A DNA stretch of 64,000 bases from CATQHB01 sp965262595 (GCA_965262595.1 OZ253548.1:1426001-1490000); one strand, 5' to 3'; numbered from the stretch's first letter, positions 25,829 through 34,980 are shown. The notes: generated from the letters alone by a model not told the origin. Made by a program: numbers and translations.

Positions 25829-27706
25829 GTGGGCGCAATAATAAATCACCTAGGCAATCTTAAAACCTGGCACATTGGGGGTCTGATTGCCCTGGCCGCC
25901 TTATTAGTCCTGATTGGCTCATTGGGCTATGGAACTTCCAATCTGTTCGGTGGCGGGACTCAGCCCGACCCGGCGGAAAGCTCTTCAACCATAACCGCGC
26001 AGGATACCCCCGCCGCCGGTGAAATCGCGGTCAGGAGTCGGCTGACGTTTCCCCGCCGGGCGGAGTTAACCTTCAATATCGCCGGGGAGGTGGAAGAAAT
26101 CCTGGTATCCCAGGGAGACCGGGTTACCGCGGGACAAGCCCTGGCCCGGCTGGATACCGACCATTTCCCGGCGCTGGAGCGGGAAATGGTTCAACTGCGC
26201 TACGACATACTGGCGGCGCGGGACACGATTCTCCAAATCAACCTGGACTTCAGCGACGAGCCGTTGCAGGCCCTCCGGCGGGAAGAAGCCGTAGCCGGAT
26301 TGGAACTGGCCATCGACCAGGCTGAGGAGTTCCTGGAAGATGTTGACCGGAACCACGCAGACGCCTTGACGGCGGCGATGGAAAATCGGAACCAGGCCCA
26401 GTTGGCTCTGGATCGCGCCAAAGACGACCTGGAGGAGGTCCTGGCCGACCTGGACGCCGACCATGAGCAGGTATTGGCCGAGTCCTTCCGATCCCGGGCC
26501 GACGCCGAGTTGGCCCTGGACCGCGCTCTGGAACGGCTGGACGATTACAATGAAGACCTGGAGCGAGGCGCCATCCGTGCCCAGGATTTGGTAACCACCG
26601 CCGAGCTGGCTTTGGAGCTGGCCAAGGACGCGTTGACCGATTTTATTGACGAGCACGACCGGATTACTGCCCTCGCCCTCACCCAGGTGGGCGCCGCCGA
26701 GGTGGCGTTAGACGCCGCCCAAACTCCCCTCACCAGTTTCCTTCGCTCTCCCTCCAGAGACCTGGAAGCGGACAACAAGCCGATCGACATTCCTCTGTTG
26801 CGCCGACTCCAGGCAGCGGTGGCGCTGGCCGAATCGCGATTGGACAAGACCCGCTCCGACCTGGCCGAGCTGGAAGAGGGGCCGGACTCTTTCATTCTGG
26901 AGACGCTCCAATCCAACGTGACAGTGGCCGAGTTGAATCTGACCCAGGCCAGAGATGACCTGGCTGAGTTGGAAGAAGGGCCGGACCAATTCATCGTGGA
27001 GCAGATCGAAGCCGAGGTGGACTTGGCCCGGGTTATTCTGGCTCAAGCCCAAAAGTTCCTAAACGAGAACCTGGAAGGCCCCGACCGGCTAATCCTGCGC
27101 CGCCTGCAGTTGGCAGTGGAACTGGCCGAAACCCGGCTGAAACTTGCCGAAAGAAACGTCAATGAACTGATCGAAGAGGGCATCGACCGGGCGGCGGTGG
27201 CCCTGAGCAAAAAGCAAATAGCCACTCGCCGGGCGGAAATTGAACAGCTCTTTGAAGAACCGGATGCTCTTCAGCTGCTCCAAATTGAAACCCTGGAAGC
27301 CGGAATCATCCTGTCCATCGATAGAATGGAAGATATTCGAGAAGACATGGAAGAAACTTTGCTCCGCGCTCCCTTTGACGGCGTGATTTTCCTGATGAAC
27401 CTGGAAGTGGATGACCGGGTGAACAAATACTCCCGGGTTATGGAACTCCTGGACCCCCGGGTGGTGGTGGTGGAAGGCCTGATTGATGCTGCCGACGCTC
27501 CCCTGGTCAACCTGGGAGCTGCCGCCCGAGTCGGCATTGGCTCCCTGCCCGGGCAGGAACTCACCGGAACGGTAACCGTGGTCGGCCAGGAACCCAGCAC
27601 TCAGCGCGGCATTGTCAGCTACCCCATATCCATTCTGGTTGACCTGCCGGCGGGAACCGAAGTGCCGCCACGGTTGAGCGCCGTAACCAGCGTAATCATC
27701 CCATAA
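25829..27706 (+). CDS. RND periplasmic adaptor (membrane fusion protein) with long coiled coil
   Basis: A 625-residue adaptor, much longer than the usual 350-450. The GTG start is preceded by AGAGGT. An N-terminal membrane anchor (about residues 14-37) is followed by a lipoyl-like half-domain and a very long alpha-helical hairpin (about 90-500). Within it, units beginning EEGPD(S/Q)FI recur every 33 residues near 348, 381, 414 and 447. The second lipoyl half (LRAPFDGVIF) and beta-barrel domain close the protein. It should couple the RND pump to the cell exterior. The enlarged hairpin may span a thick wall in place of a TolC partner; that is inference. Confidence 0.85.
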   Translation: MGAIINHLGNLKTWHIGGLIALAALLVLIGSLGYGTSNLFGGGTQPDPAESSSTITAQDTPAAGEIAVRSRLTFPRRAELTFNIAGEVEEILVSQGDRVTAGQALARLDTDHFPALEREMVQLRYDILAARDTILQINLDFSDEPLQALRREEAVAGLELAIDQAEEFLEDVDRNHADALTAAMENRNQAQLALDRAKDDLEEVLADLDADHEQVLAESFRSRADAELALDRALERLDDYNEDLERGAIRAQDLVTTAELALELAKDALTDFIDEHDRITALALTQVGAAEVALDAAQTPLTSFLRSPSRDLEADNKPIDIPLLRRLQAAVALAESRLDKTRSDLAELEEGPDSFILETLQSNVTVAELNLTQARDDLAELEEGPDQFIVEQIEAEVDLARVILAQAQKFLNENLEGPDRLILRRLQLAVELAETRLKLAERNVNELIEEGIDRAAVALSKKQIATRRAEIEQLFEEPDALQLLQIETLEAGIILSIDRMEDIREDMEETLLRAPFDGVIFLMNLEVDDRVNKYSRVMELLDPRVVVVEGLIDAADAPLVNLGAAARVGIGSLPGQELTGTVTVVGQEPSTQRGIVSYPISILVDLPAGTEVPPRLSAVTSVIIP

Positions 27707-27718
27707 GCTAGACCTGGC

Positions 27719-27769
27719 CACCCGGCACACCCGGCACACCCGGCACACCCGGCACACCCAGAACACCCA
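27719..27769. repeat. 10-bp tandem repeat (CGGCACACCC)
   Basis: About four near-perfect copies of CGGCACACCC plus a diverged unit (AGAACACCC) directly follow the adaptor gene's stop codon. It is a short minisatellite between the adaptor and YHS genes. Confidence 0.8.
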
Positions 27770-27873
27770 AATCGCTCAGGTTACGCCGGTGAAGCGATAC
27801 GGTTACAATGGCAAAACAAAACCGGTCCAGGATCTGGTCAGGAACAAGATCCGGTCTGGGAAAGGAGAAAGCC

Positions 27874-28074
27874 ATGAAAATACCTTTGTTTAGCCGCGGC
27901 GGCAACCGGGAAATAGACCCGGTCTGCGATATGCAGATGGCAACCCGCAAGCCCCCCGGAGGAACCTTCGAGTATAACGGACAGACCTATTACTTTTGTG
28001 GGCCGGGCTGCAACCGCGCCTTCCAAAGAGAACCGGAGGCCTACCTGTCCGGAGACAAGAAGATTCAGATGTAG
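27874..28074 (+). CDS. YHS-domain metal-binding protein
   Basis: A 66-residue protein whose ATG at 27874 is preceded by AAAGGAG; an in-frame start at 27808 is less likely. It contains DPVCDMQM, then YYFCGPGCNRAFQREP, the YHS/TRASH-like cysteine pattern that binds transition metals in copper-transport ATPases and in phenol hydroxylase-type proteins. It stands between the RND adaptor and the PLD-ATPase gene. A metal-sensing or metallochaperone role is plausible, but nothing beside it is a metal transporter. Confidence 0.8.
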   Translation: MKIPLFSRGGNREIDPVCDMQMATRKPPGGTFEYNGQTYYFCGPGCNRAFQREPEAYLSGDKKIQM

Positions 28075-28103
28075 CCTGGCATTTGCCGGGTTTGCAGCCG
28101 CGA

Positions 28104-28125
28104 AGCGCCGGTGGGGACCGGCGCT
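28104..28125. other. Perfect 9-bp hairpin
   Basis: AGCGCCGGT (28104-28112), GGGG loop, ACCGGCGCT (28117-28125). No T-tract follows on the plus strand. It separates the YHS gene from the PLD-ATPase gene and could weaken read-through or protect the RNA end. Confidence 0.45.
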
Positions 28126-28161
28126 AACCCACCAGCGAATAAAATCGGCCGGGAGCCAAGA

Positions 28162-30189
28162 ATGAGCCAACAAACCGGATTCACCTTTGACGATCCCGAC
28201 TCCCGCACGCGGAGTAGCCGGCTGGACGTGGTTTACGCCCGAGCTGAGCGGGTGGAAACCTTCGACCTGGGCCTTTTTGGAGGCTTCAAGTCCCTGCGCG
28301 CCCTGACCTATACCTCAAGCATCCCGATGATTCTCAATCTGCTGCGAGACTTCGATTTCGACGATTTCGAGTGTATTTTCGGCCACAATGGGGTATTGTC
28401 CCGGGATGCCGCGGATATTCTGTCCTTCCAGAAGGTGGTGGACGAACGACTGAGTAAGGGGTTCGTCGGTCTTAAGGGTATTTCCGAAGAACGCCGGCAG
28501 ATCATTTACAACCGGGCGGCGGAAAAGACCGCCCGCTTCTACGTGGTCAAGGACGCCATTGCCCACGCCAAGATTTACCTGTTGGAGGGCGAGGGGCGGC
28601 GGCGGGTCATCGTAGGGTCGGCCAACCTGTCCGAAACCGCCTTCTCCGGTCGGCAGGCGGAAACCCTAATCGTCTTTGACGACGAAGCGGCCTGGACGCA
28701 TTACACCGGCCAATACTCCGCCATCAAAGATATCGCCACCAGCCACCTGCCCTTACGTGAAAAGCCGGTCCCGGCCGAGCTGATACCGATCCAGGAAACG
28801 CCAGCGCTTCGCGATGCCGAATCCCAGCCTGCCGGCATATCCATCTATGTGCCCGCCGCCGGGGAGGAGGAGGCTGACTACACCTTGCCCCGCATCCTGG
28901 CCCAGGTGGAGCGAATTCGCCCGGTCCAGGCCAGGGCGCTGGCCGATCAACGCCCCGACCGAGACGGCCATCTCCGGTTGGACTCCCGCATCGTCCGACA
29001 GATGACCCGGCTTGTAATCTCCCGCCAGGACCAGGAAGATGAAGGGCCGAAGACTTCCCTGTCCTTCTCCGGCGGGCGATTCGACCTGTCCGGCAACGAA
29101 ATGAGTCTGGAGGCCGACCCGGAAGAGGTGAGGAGCGACGTGAAAGCGCTGCTGGAGTTCTTCGCCAACTACGAAAACGGGTTCGTTGGCGATATTCCCC
29201 GGTTACAGCGCGACTACTTCACTTTCATGTGCTGGTTCTACATTTCACCGCTGATGTGCGACCTACGCAACTTGGCCTTGCGCCAGAATGTTTACAGCTT
29301 CGATCAGCCAATGTTCGCCGTGCTGTACGGGCAAAGCAACTGCGGCAAGACCAGCCTGATTGAAACCCTGATGGCTTCCATGTTTGCCTATCCCCGGATT
29401 GTCGAGAACCAGTATTTCACCCGCAGCAATCTGCGCAGCCTGCAGCAAGCCTACCGGCGTTTTCCGGTGGTGTTTGACGACGTTACCCGAGACCGTTTCA
29501 CCCGGCACGCCCCGGAAATCATCAAAGACGAATCTATTCCCTACCCGGAGTACCCCTGTTTTGCCCTCTCGATGAACGCCGAAGCCCGCAATTTCCCGGC
29601 TGAAATCGTAAAACGCTGTTTGATGATTTACACCCGAACTTCTCTGCCCGGCGACAACACCGCATCCCGCCGCAGCCTCCAGCGGTCAGTGTCGAATATT
29701 CGGGAGCGGCTGACCACCGGGTTGTATCGGGAGTATCTTCGGCAGATTCTGGAGGAAATGGAGACTCTGTCCCCGGCGGATTACGAGGGGCTGGACGTCC
29801 TGGAGTTATCCTCGGCAACACTTTGCCGCCTATTCAAAGACAGCTTGCCCGCCGAAGCGAGTCTGCCTCCCTGGTGCGAGCCGATGACACTGGAGCAATA
29901 CCGGAGCCGCGCCTTTGAGCGGCCGCGGCTGGTGCTGGAAAACCTGCTGCACCGGGACAAGTTCACCCGGGACCGTCGGCCTCCGGTGGGCAGTTGGACT
30001 ATTTCGGGAGACTCGGTAGTTATCGCCGTCGAACCAATCACTTCCCGGCAAACCAGGAACGACATTCCGGACTGGATCCTGGACGACACCGCCAGCGTGT
30101 CCGACCAGATTGTACTGAATCGGGACGTACTGGAACAATTCCTGGCCCGGCGAGTCCGACCAGCGCGCCGTTGGTTTAACTTACGTTAA
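28162..30189 (+). CDS. PLD-family nuclease fused to a P-loop ATPase, defence candidate
   Basis: A 675-residue protein starting at the ATG at 28162 (GGAG 7 bases upstream). The N-terminal part carries a single phospholipase D-type motif, HAK at 135-137 followed by GSANLSETAF (from 152), as in PLD-fold nucleases that dimerise to complete the active site. The C-terminal part is a P-loop ATPase: GQSNCGKTS (390-398) is Walker A, FPVVFDDV (about 434-441) Walker B, LSMNAEA (about 470) a sensor-like asparagine, and VKRCLMIYT a possible arginine finger, recalling SF3/AAA+ enzymes. I do not recognise a named family. The nuclease-plus-ATPase layout is common in anti-phage or DNA-processing proteins. No partner gene is adjacent. 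Confidence 0.7.
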   Translation: MSQQTGFTFDDPDSRTRSSRLDVVYARAERVETFDLGLFGGFKSLRALTYTSSIPMILNLLRDFDFDDFECIFGHNGVLSRDAADILSFQKVVDERLSKGFVGLKGISEERRQIIYNRAAEKTARFYVVKDAIAHAKIYLLEGEGRRRVIVGSANLSETAFSGRQAETLIVFDDEAAWTHYTGQYSAIKDIATSHLPLREKPVPAELIPIQETPALRDAESQPAGISIYVPAAGEEEADYTLPRILAQVERIRPVQARALADQRPDRDGHLRLDSRIVRQMTRLVISRQDQEDEGPKTSLSFSGGRFDLSGNEMSLEADPEEVRSDVKALLEFFANYENGFVGDIPRLQRDYFTFMCWFYISPLMCDLRNLALRQNVYSFDQPMFAVLYGQSNCGKTSLIETLMASMFAYPRIVENQYFTRSNLRSLQQAYRRFPVVFDDVTRDRFTRHAPEIIKDESIPYPEYPCFALSMNAEARNFPAEIVKRCLMIYTRTSLPGDNTASRRSLQRSVSNIRERLTTGLYREYLRQILEEMETLSPADYEGLDVLELSSATLCRLFKDSLPAEASLPPWCEPMTLEQYRSRAFERPRLVLENLLHRDKFTRDRRPPVGSWTISGDSVVIAVEPITSRQTRNDIPDWILDDTASVSDQIVLNRDVLEQFLARRVRPARRWFNLR

Positions 30190-30244
30190 TCCGACTGCCT
30201 CCTTTCCTGGCTATTTATTCCAATTAGTACAGTTCCGACAGTCC

Positions 30245-31462
30245 CTACAGGTCGTAGCCCCGCTCCCCGTGAACCGCCAAATCCAGTCCCACTACCTCAT
30301 CCTCATAGTCAACCCGAACGCCTTTGAGCACCAGACCCAACAGCTTCAAAATAAGGAAGGTGAATAAGGCTGCCCAGAGCATGGACACGACTATCCCGAG
30401 GGCCTGCACCCCCAATTGGGTCAGGATTGATCCGTCGGCCACCTTAACGCCTCCGCCGCCCAGAAAGCCCACCGCCAGTACCGCCACCATCAGGGTGCCG
30501 ATTATGCCGCCGAGGCCGTGCACGGCAAATACGTCCAGGGTGTCGTCAATGTTCAACTTCCCCTTGATTATGCCGACCGAAAAGAAGCAAACTGCCGCGG
30601 CAGCAACGCCCAGGACAAGCCCTCCGATTGGGCCGACGAAACCGGAAGCAGGAGTTACGGCGGCCAGCCCGGCAATCACGCCGGTTACCGCACCAATCAG
30701 GGAAGTATGGCGGGATCTTATCAAATCCAGCGCTATCCAAGTGACGGCGGCGGCGGTTGCCGAGATATGCGTCACGGCGATAGCCATGCCCGCTTCACCA
30801 TTGGCCGCAAACGCGCTCCCTCCGTTGAATCCGAACCAGCCCACCCATACCATTCCGGTGCCCACCGCCGTCATTCCAGGATTATGCGGAGGCATTAGCC
30901 GGTTTGGGAAGCTCAGCCGCCGACCCACCATCACCGCCGCAACCAGAGCGGTCGCTCCCACGTTGGCGTGAAGCACCAGACCGCCGGCAAAGTCCATTAT
31001 TCCCAGTTGGGCCAGCCAGCCGCCGCCCCAAACCCAATGGCAAATCGGCATATAAACCAGCAGAGACCAGGCCAGGCTGAAAAGCAACACCGCAGAAAAC
31101 TTCATCCGCTCCGCGTAAGCGCCCACGATTATTACCGGGGCAATCATGGCGAAGGTCATCTGAAAAATAACGAACACAATTTCCGGGATTGTGCCCCGCA
31201 TCGACTCCGAGGTAATTCCCAGAAAAAAGGCCTTGTACGGGATTCCAATGAACCACCCCAGGCTTTCGCCAAAGGAGAGGCTATAGCCAACGGCAAACCA
31301 CAAGAGGCTGCTTATCGCGGTGATGGAAAAGCATTGCATCACCACGGATAACACGGATTTGGACTGCACCAACCCGGCATAAACCATCGCCAGGCCCGGC
31401 AGAGTCATAAACATCACGAAGGCGGTCGATGTCAGCATCCACGCGGTATCGCCGGAATCCAA
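30245..31462 (-). CDS. amt: Ammonium transporter (Amt/MEP/Rh family), first copy
   Basis: A 405-residue channel with eleven predicted spans. The TTG start at 31462 has AGGAGA 5 bases upstream. The twin pore histidines are in GGLVLHANVGATAL and FAVHGLGGIIG. Aromatic gate and GYSLSFG segments are also visible. Unlike the copy at 54932-56281 there is no long N-terminal signal region. No glnK gene is adjacent, so PII control would be in trans. The upstream region lacks the 11-bp operator units found at the second amt gene, which suggests different regulation of the two transporters. Confidence 0.93.
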   Translation of the reverse strand: MDSGDTAWMLTSTAFVMFMTLPGLAMVYAGLVQSKSVLSVVMQCFSITAISSLLWFAVGYSLSFGESLGWFIGIPYKAFFLGITSESMRGTIPEIVFVIFQMTFAMIAPVIIVGAYAERMKFSAVLLFSLAWSLLVYMPICHWVWGGGWLAQLGIMDFAGGLVLHANVGATALVAAVMVGRRLSFPNRLMPPHNPGMTAVGTGMVWVGWFGFNGGSAFAANGEAGMAIAVTHISATAAAVTWIALDLIRSRHTSLIGAVTGVIAGLAAVTPASGFVGPIGGLVLGVAAAAVCFFSVGIIKGKLNIDDTLDVFAVHGLGGIIGTLMVAVLAVGFLGGGGVKVADGSILTQLGVQALGIVVSMLWAALFTFLILKLLGLVLKGVRVDYEDEVVGLDLAVHGERGYDL

Positions 31463-31602
31463 TGAAATCTCCTATACGGCCGAGTCAACGAAACTAAATC
31501 AGAACGGGACTAACTTAACGGCGTTGTACCAAATGACTTCCGCACGAACTGTCAGGCCGGGCTTGTTACCCGACCTTGCACCCAATTAAATGGCAACTCC
31601 GC

Positions 31603-32490
31603 TTACAATCCCACCGTTTCCACCAGTTCGTGAAACTCCCGTCGGGTCTCCTCGGTAATCTGAGGGCCGGGGTGCCGCACCCGGGGGCAGGAAATCAGCC
31701 CCCTTTGCTGCAATGCGTACTTCCTGATGCCCACCCCGATACCCTCCTGAAACTCGAACAACAACAGGGGCAGGTGCCGGTAGAACACCTCCTCCGCCTG
31801 CTTTTTGTCCCCTTCGGCCATGTGCCGGCAAATTGCCACCAGCACTTCCGGGTAGGCGAATCCGGTCATTGCGCCGGCGGAACCGCGGCCCAGTTCATCC
31901 AACAGGTACATTCCGCCCAGGCCGCCAAAAATTGCCAGGTCGTCGCCCACCAGACTGCGAATGGCAGTAATTTTGGTAGGGGTCGGCGGGTCTTCCAGCT
32001 TCAGGTAATGAACGCTGGGGATTTCTTCAAACAGCCGCGCGATGAAGGCCGGAGCCATGTGTACTCCGGAGGTTTGAGGGTAGTCTTGCACCACAATGGG
32101 CAGGTCCACGGCGTCGGCAATGCGCCGGTAATGGGCAAATAGGGAATCCGGGTTAGGCTTGCCCATAGGCGGGGCGGAAACCATGACCGCCGCCGCCCCC
32201 AGCTTTTGGGCTTCCACGCTATAGGCCACGGTAGCGCTGGTGCCAGCCGCAGTGGTGCCCAGGGTGACCGGCATACCCTGGGCATTGGCGATGACCTCCC
32301 TGGCCACCGACCGCCGCTCTTCCTCGGTCAGCCGAGCCGTTTCACCGGTGACGCCCAGGGCAACCACGCCCTCGCAGCCCGATTGATATGCTTTGTCCAT
32401 CAGGTTGCCGATAGAGGCCAGGTCCAGTTCCTCATCTTCCCTGAACGGGGTAGCCAGCATCCAGTGGACGCCGGAAAATCGGTCGGCCAT
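31603..32490 (-). CDS. Dihydrodipicolinate synthase/N-acetylneuraminate lyase family enzyme
   Basis: A 295-residue Schiff-base-forming aldolase-superfamily TIM barrel. The start ATG at 32490 has AAGGAG 7 bases upstream. Lys164 in YLKLEDP is the likely Schiff-base lysine and Tyr137 in VQDYPQTSG the catalytic tyrosine. GVTGET (46-51) matches the GxTGE loop. The arginine that binds the dicarboxylate in true DapA is not where expected after Tyr137, so a lyase or hydratase acting on another alpha-keto acid is more probable than lysine synthesis. No lysine genes are adjacent. It is divergent from the small barrel protein at 32913. Confidence 0.82.
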   Translation of the reverse strand: MADRFSGVHWMLATPFREDEELDLASIGNLMDKAYQSGCEGVVALGVTGETARLTEEERRSVAREVIANAQGMPVTLGTTAAGTSATVAYSVEAQKLGAAAVMVSAPPMGKPNPDSLFAHYRRIADAVDLPIVVQDYPQTSGVHMAPAFIARLFEEIPSVHYLKLEDPPTPTKITAIRSLVGDDLAIFGGLGGMYLLDELGRGSAGAMTGFAYPEVLVAICRHMAEGDKKQAEEVFYRHLPLLLFEFQEGIGVGIRKYALQQRGLISCPRVRHPGPQITEETRREFHELVETVGL

Positions 32491-32598
32491 GATACGCTCC
32501 TTGAAAGTCGGATTATGACCGTCGGGATTTCCCCAACGCGATACGGTCAACGCCGTCTATTATAGCGCAAGAAAAGGCCATATACTCCTATCTCTTCG

Positions 32599-32646
32599 CC
32601 GGTCACTCCGCCGGTCTCTCCGCCGGTCTCTCCGCCGGTCTCTCCG
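32599..32646. repeat. 12-bp tandem repeat (CCGGTCTCTCCG)
   Basis: Four copies of CCGGTCTCTCCG, the first with one change (CCGGTCACTCCG), run head to tail in the intergenic region upstream of the aldolase-superfamily gene. Confidence 0.85.
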
Positions 32647-32713
32647 GCGGCGCCAGCGCCTTTAAATTGACCGTGGAAAACCGCTAATAGTGAGTCTGTA
32701 GGACCATAAACCG

Positions 32714-32770
32714 GCCCTTCGACAAACTCAGGGTGAGCGGGGATACACCTGAACCGGAACTTTTGAAAAT
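32714..32770. repeat. Dispersed repeat, TTCGACAAACTC family
   Basis: CCCTTCGACAAACTCAGGGT, then GAGCGGGGATACACCTG and TTTTGAAAAT. It matches the copy at 21632-21690 in order and spacing. It lies in the 422-base gap 32491-32912, which otherwise holds only the 12-bp tandem repeat and the ribosome site of the next gene. Confidence 0.7.
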
Positions 32771-32912
32771 CCCTGCCCCATTCCCGCCGCCGGCTGTCAC
32801 CGCGCCAGGGGTTGGGGTACAATGGCCTGAAGTTTGGGCGGCCACCCGACCCGGCCACAACTCGACTCGGTCTAACGCTAATTCCAAATAAACTGCGGAG
32901 GTAAGGCAATCC

Positions 32913-33314
32913 ATGGATGACCGGAGCAGCAAATACCCGACCCAGCATATTGGCACCACCATAATGGCGGTAATGATGCAGGTGGACCCGGAGCACGAGG
33001 AGGAGTTTAACCGCTGGTACGATGAGGAGCACCTGTTGGAACGGATGGAAATACCCGGCTACATCAGCGCGCGCCGGTTTAAGCTGGAAGAGGGTGAGGG
33101 GATGCTCAACTTCTTATGCATCTGGGAGTTGCAGGACGCCAGCCCGCTGCAAAGCGAAGAATACCAGCGGCAACGGGCGCGTATGACCGACCTGCACCGG
33201 CGGGCCAACGAGGTAATCAAGCAGCGGGCCCGGGGCATCTACAAGCAAATCTACCCGCTGGAAGGCGCCTTTGAAGACCACTCCGGCTTCCACCCGGAAA
33301 AAGCGGGCGCGTAG
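32913..33314 (+). CDS. Small dimeric alpha/beta-barrel-like protein, second copy
   Basis: A 133-residue protein with GGAGGT about 10 bases before the ATG. The core TIMAVMMQVDPEHEEEFNRW followed by YDEEHLLER and PGYISARRF matches the ferredoxin-like fold of EthD/DUF4286-type proteins and resembles the protein at 4267-4578. A charged helical extension of about 40 residues follows the core. No function can be named; such proteins are often found near degradative enzymes, and the dapA-like and MmgE/PrpD genes flank it. Confidence 0.65.
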   Translation: MDDRSSKYPTQHIGTTIMAVMMQVDPEHEEEFNRWYDEEHLLERMEIPGYISARRFKLEEGEGMLNFLCIWELQDASPLQSEEYQRQRARMTDLHRRANEVIKQRARGIYKQIYPLEGAFEDHSGFHPEKAGA

Positions 33315-33389
33315 CTCATCCCCGGATAATTTGGTACCGCCCGCTGGTAGGTTTCAACCGGGGGTAATGCAACAATTTCATTGATGTCT

Positions 33390-33593
33390 AAGGATACTCT
33401 GAATAAGTCATTAAACGCCAGCGCCTTCACCCGTCGTTCCTGCCTTCGCAGGAACGACGGGTAGGGTTCAATATCAAGGTCACGGGCTTATTCAGAGGTT
33501 CCTTAGGTTCCTGCCTTCGCAGGAACGACGGGTCAGGAACGACGGGTAGGGATAAACACCCAGGTCACTGACTTATTCAGAGGTTCCCTAACG
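33390..33593. mobile_element. MITE-like element, copy 3, with a duplicated right end
   Basis: It begins AAGGATACTCTGAATAAGTC and ends ACTTATTCAGAGGTTCCCT. A full unit of about 115 bp (33390-33505) with the central palindrome CGTCGTTCCTG-CCTTCG-CAGGAACGACG is followed by a second partial unit of about 85 bp carrying the palindrome and right end again. It lies between the small barrel gene and the MmgE/PrpD gene. Confidence 0.78.
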
Positions 33594-33612
33594 CTATTGC
33601 AAGCGCCAACCC

Positions 33613-34980
33613 CTATACCTGAGTCAGCCGTATCACCTCGCCAATATCCTCTACCTGCTCCAAGTTCCAGAGCTTTTCCAGGAGGGTATCGGTCTGGGCT
33701 GGGGACAGGAAGTCCTGGGCCAGGGAGCGGAACTTTGCCTCCACCTCGGCATCGGTCATGGGGTTCTTGTAGTGGCCCTTGTGGTAGGGAACCTCGGCTG
33801 TGTAGCGTTCCCCGGAGTTGGTAACCACTTCCACGTCGCACAACATCGCTTCCGGGGCGCGCCGGTTTGCCTCTTCCGACACCGCCACCTTTACCCGGCG
33901 GGTCAAGTCCAGCAGTTGCCGGTTGCGGTAATATTGCTCGTCAAAGTGGCTCTGGTGCACCAACCCGTAGGTCAGGGCCACCGCCGTGGTGTAGGGCATA
34001 CTGTGGTCAGCAGTCTCCCGACTCTTGGGGTCCCACTTCTCTTCATCGCCGGCCATTATGTCAATGGCCTTTTGCAGCGTTCGGATATTCACCTCAGCAA
34101 TGTCTTCCAACGCCACAGCGGGCATCTTTTCCCGCGCTTCCAGGGCCGCCTGAACTACCGTCTGGGAATACTGACCCAGGGGGAATTGCTTGATGCTGCA
34201 CTCGGTAATCTTGTAAGGAATGCCCTCGCCGCCAAATGGTTCCAGCGCGTAGGGTTCCTGGGTGACAGCGCGGAAAAAGCCGTGTTCGCCCTCAAAGATG
34301 GGCGCCGGGCCGGTCAGACCCTGCTGGGCCAGCAAGGTGGCAAAGACGGCGTTGCGGCTGGCGTTGGCGTAAGCGCAACCCTTCCAGTGGGACAGCACCC
34401 CGCCCCGGGTCTGCCCCAAGGCAATATTGGGAGCGATGCCCAGGTTCAGGGCCTGGTGAGTCTGTTCTTCGGACAGGCCCAGGGAGCGGGTGGCCCCCAG
34501 GACGCTGGCTACGCAGCCGTTGGTTACGTGGTCGTAGCCACGGTAACGCAGGGTGGCGGCATCGCCCAGGCGGCAGAAAGCCTCATAGGCTGCCACGGTG
34601 GCCGTAATTGCCCGGCGGCCGCCCAGCCCGGCCATTTCGGTAGCCGACAGGACGGCGGCAATGCTGTCGCTGGGGTGGCCCGACTCCTGACTGGTATAGC
34701 CGTCGTTGTAGTCCAGGTAGCGAATCATCACCCCGTTAGCAAACGTAGCCAGGTCGGGGCTGGTGGTCTGACCGCTGCCGATGACGGTGCAAGGTTGGGT
34801 GCTGGTGACGGTGGATGCCAGGTAACGGGCAATTTTGCTCGGTTCGCTGGTGTAGGCGCCGATTGCACACCCGATAGTGTCAATGATCATACGCTTGGCC
34901 AGGTGAGCAACCTCGGCGGGCAAGTGGCTGTAATGAAGGCCAACGGTCCAGGAACTCATCTGCTCGGCTATGGTGGGCAT
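33613..34980 (-). CDS. MmgE/PrpD family protein, first copy
   Basis: A 455-residue protein of the 2-methylcitrate dehydratase/cis-aconitate decarboxylase fold. The helical first domain (residues 1 to about 270) contains the conserved segments YLDYNDGY, ESGHPSD and SHWKGCAYAN; the second alpha/beta domain follows. AAGGAG lies 8 bases before the ATG. Other 2-methylcitrate cycle genes (prpB, prpC) are absent, and in such cases family members often act on other hydroxy-acids. It lies 130 bases downstream of trpG on the same strand and may be read through from the trp cluster. Confidence 0.88.
   Translation of the reverse strand: MPTIAEQMSSWTVGLHYSHLPAEVAHLAKRMIIDTIGCAIGAYTSEPSKIARYLASTVTSTQPCTVIGSGQTTSPDLATFANGVMIRYLDYNDGYTSQESGHPSDSIAAVLSATEMAGLGGRRAITATVAAYEAFCRLGDAATLRYRGYDHVTNGCVASVLGATRSLGLSEEQTHQALNLGIAPNIALGQTRGGVLSHWKGCAYANASRNAVFATLLAQQGLTGPAPIFEGEHGFFRAVTQEPYALEPFGGEGIPYKITECSIKQFPLGQYSQTVVQAALEAREKMPAVALEDIAEVNIRTLQKAIDIMAGDEEKWDPKSRETADHSMPYTTAVALTYGLVHQSHFDEQYYRNRQLLDLTRRVKVAVSEEANRRAPEAMLCDVEVVTNSGERYTAEVPYHKGHYKNPMTDAEVEAKFRSLAQDFLSPAQTDTLLEKLWNLEQVEDIGEVIRLTQV

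Noticed and set aside
32547..33032. Minus-strand open frame with Thr-Gly-Gly-Glu repeats
   Set aside because: It is the translation of the 12-bp tandem repeat and the dispersed repeat, and overlaps the well-supported gene at 32913.
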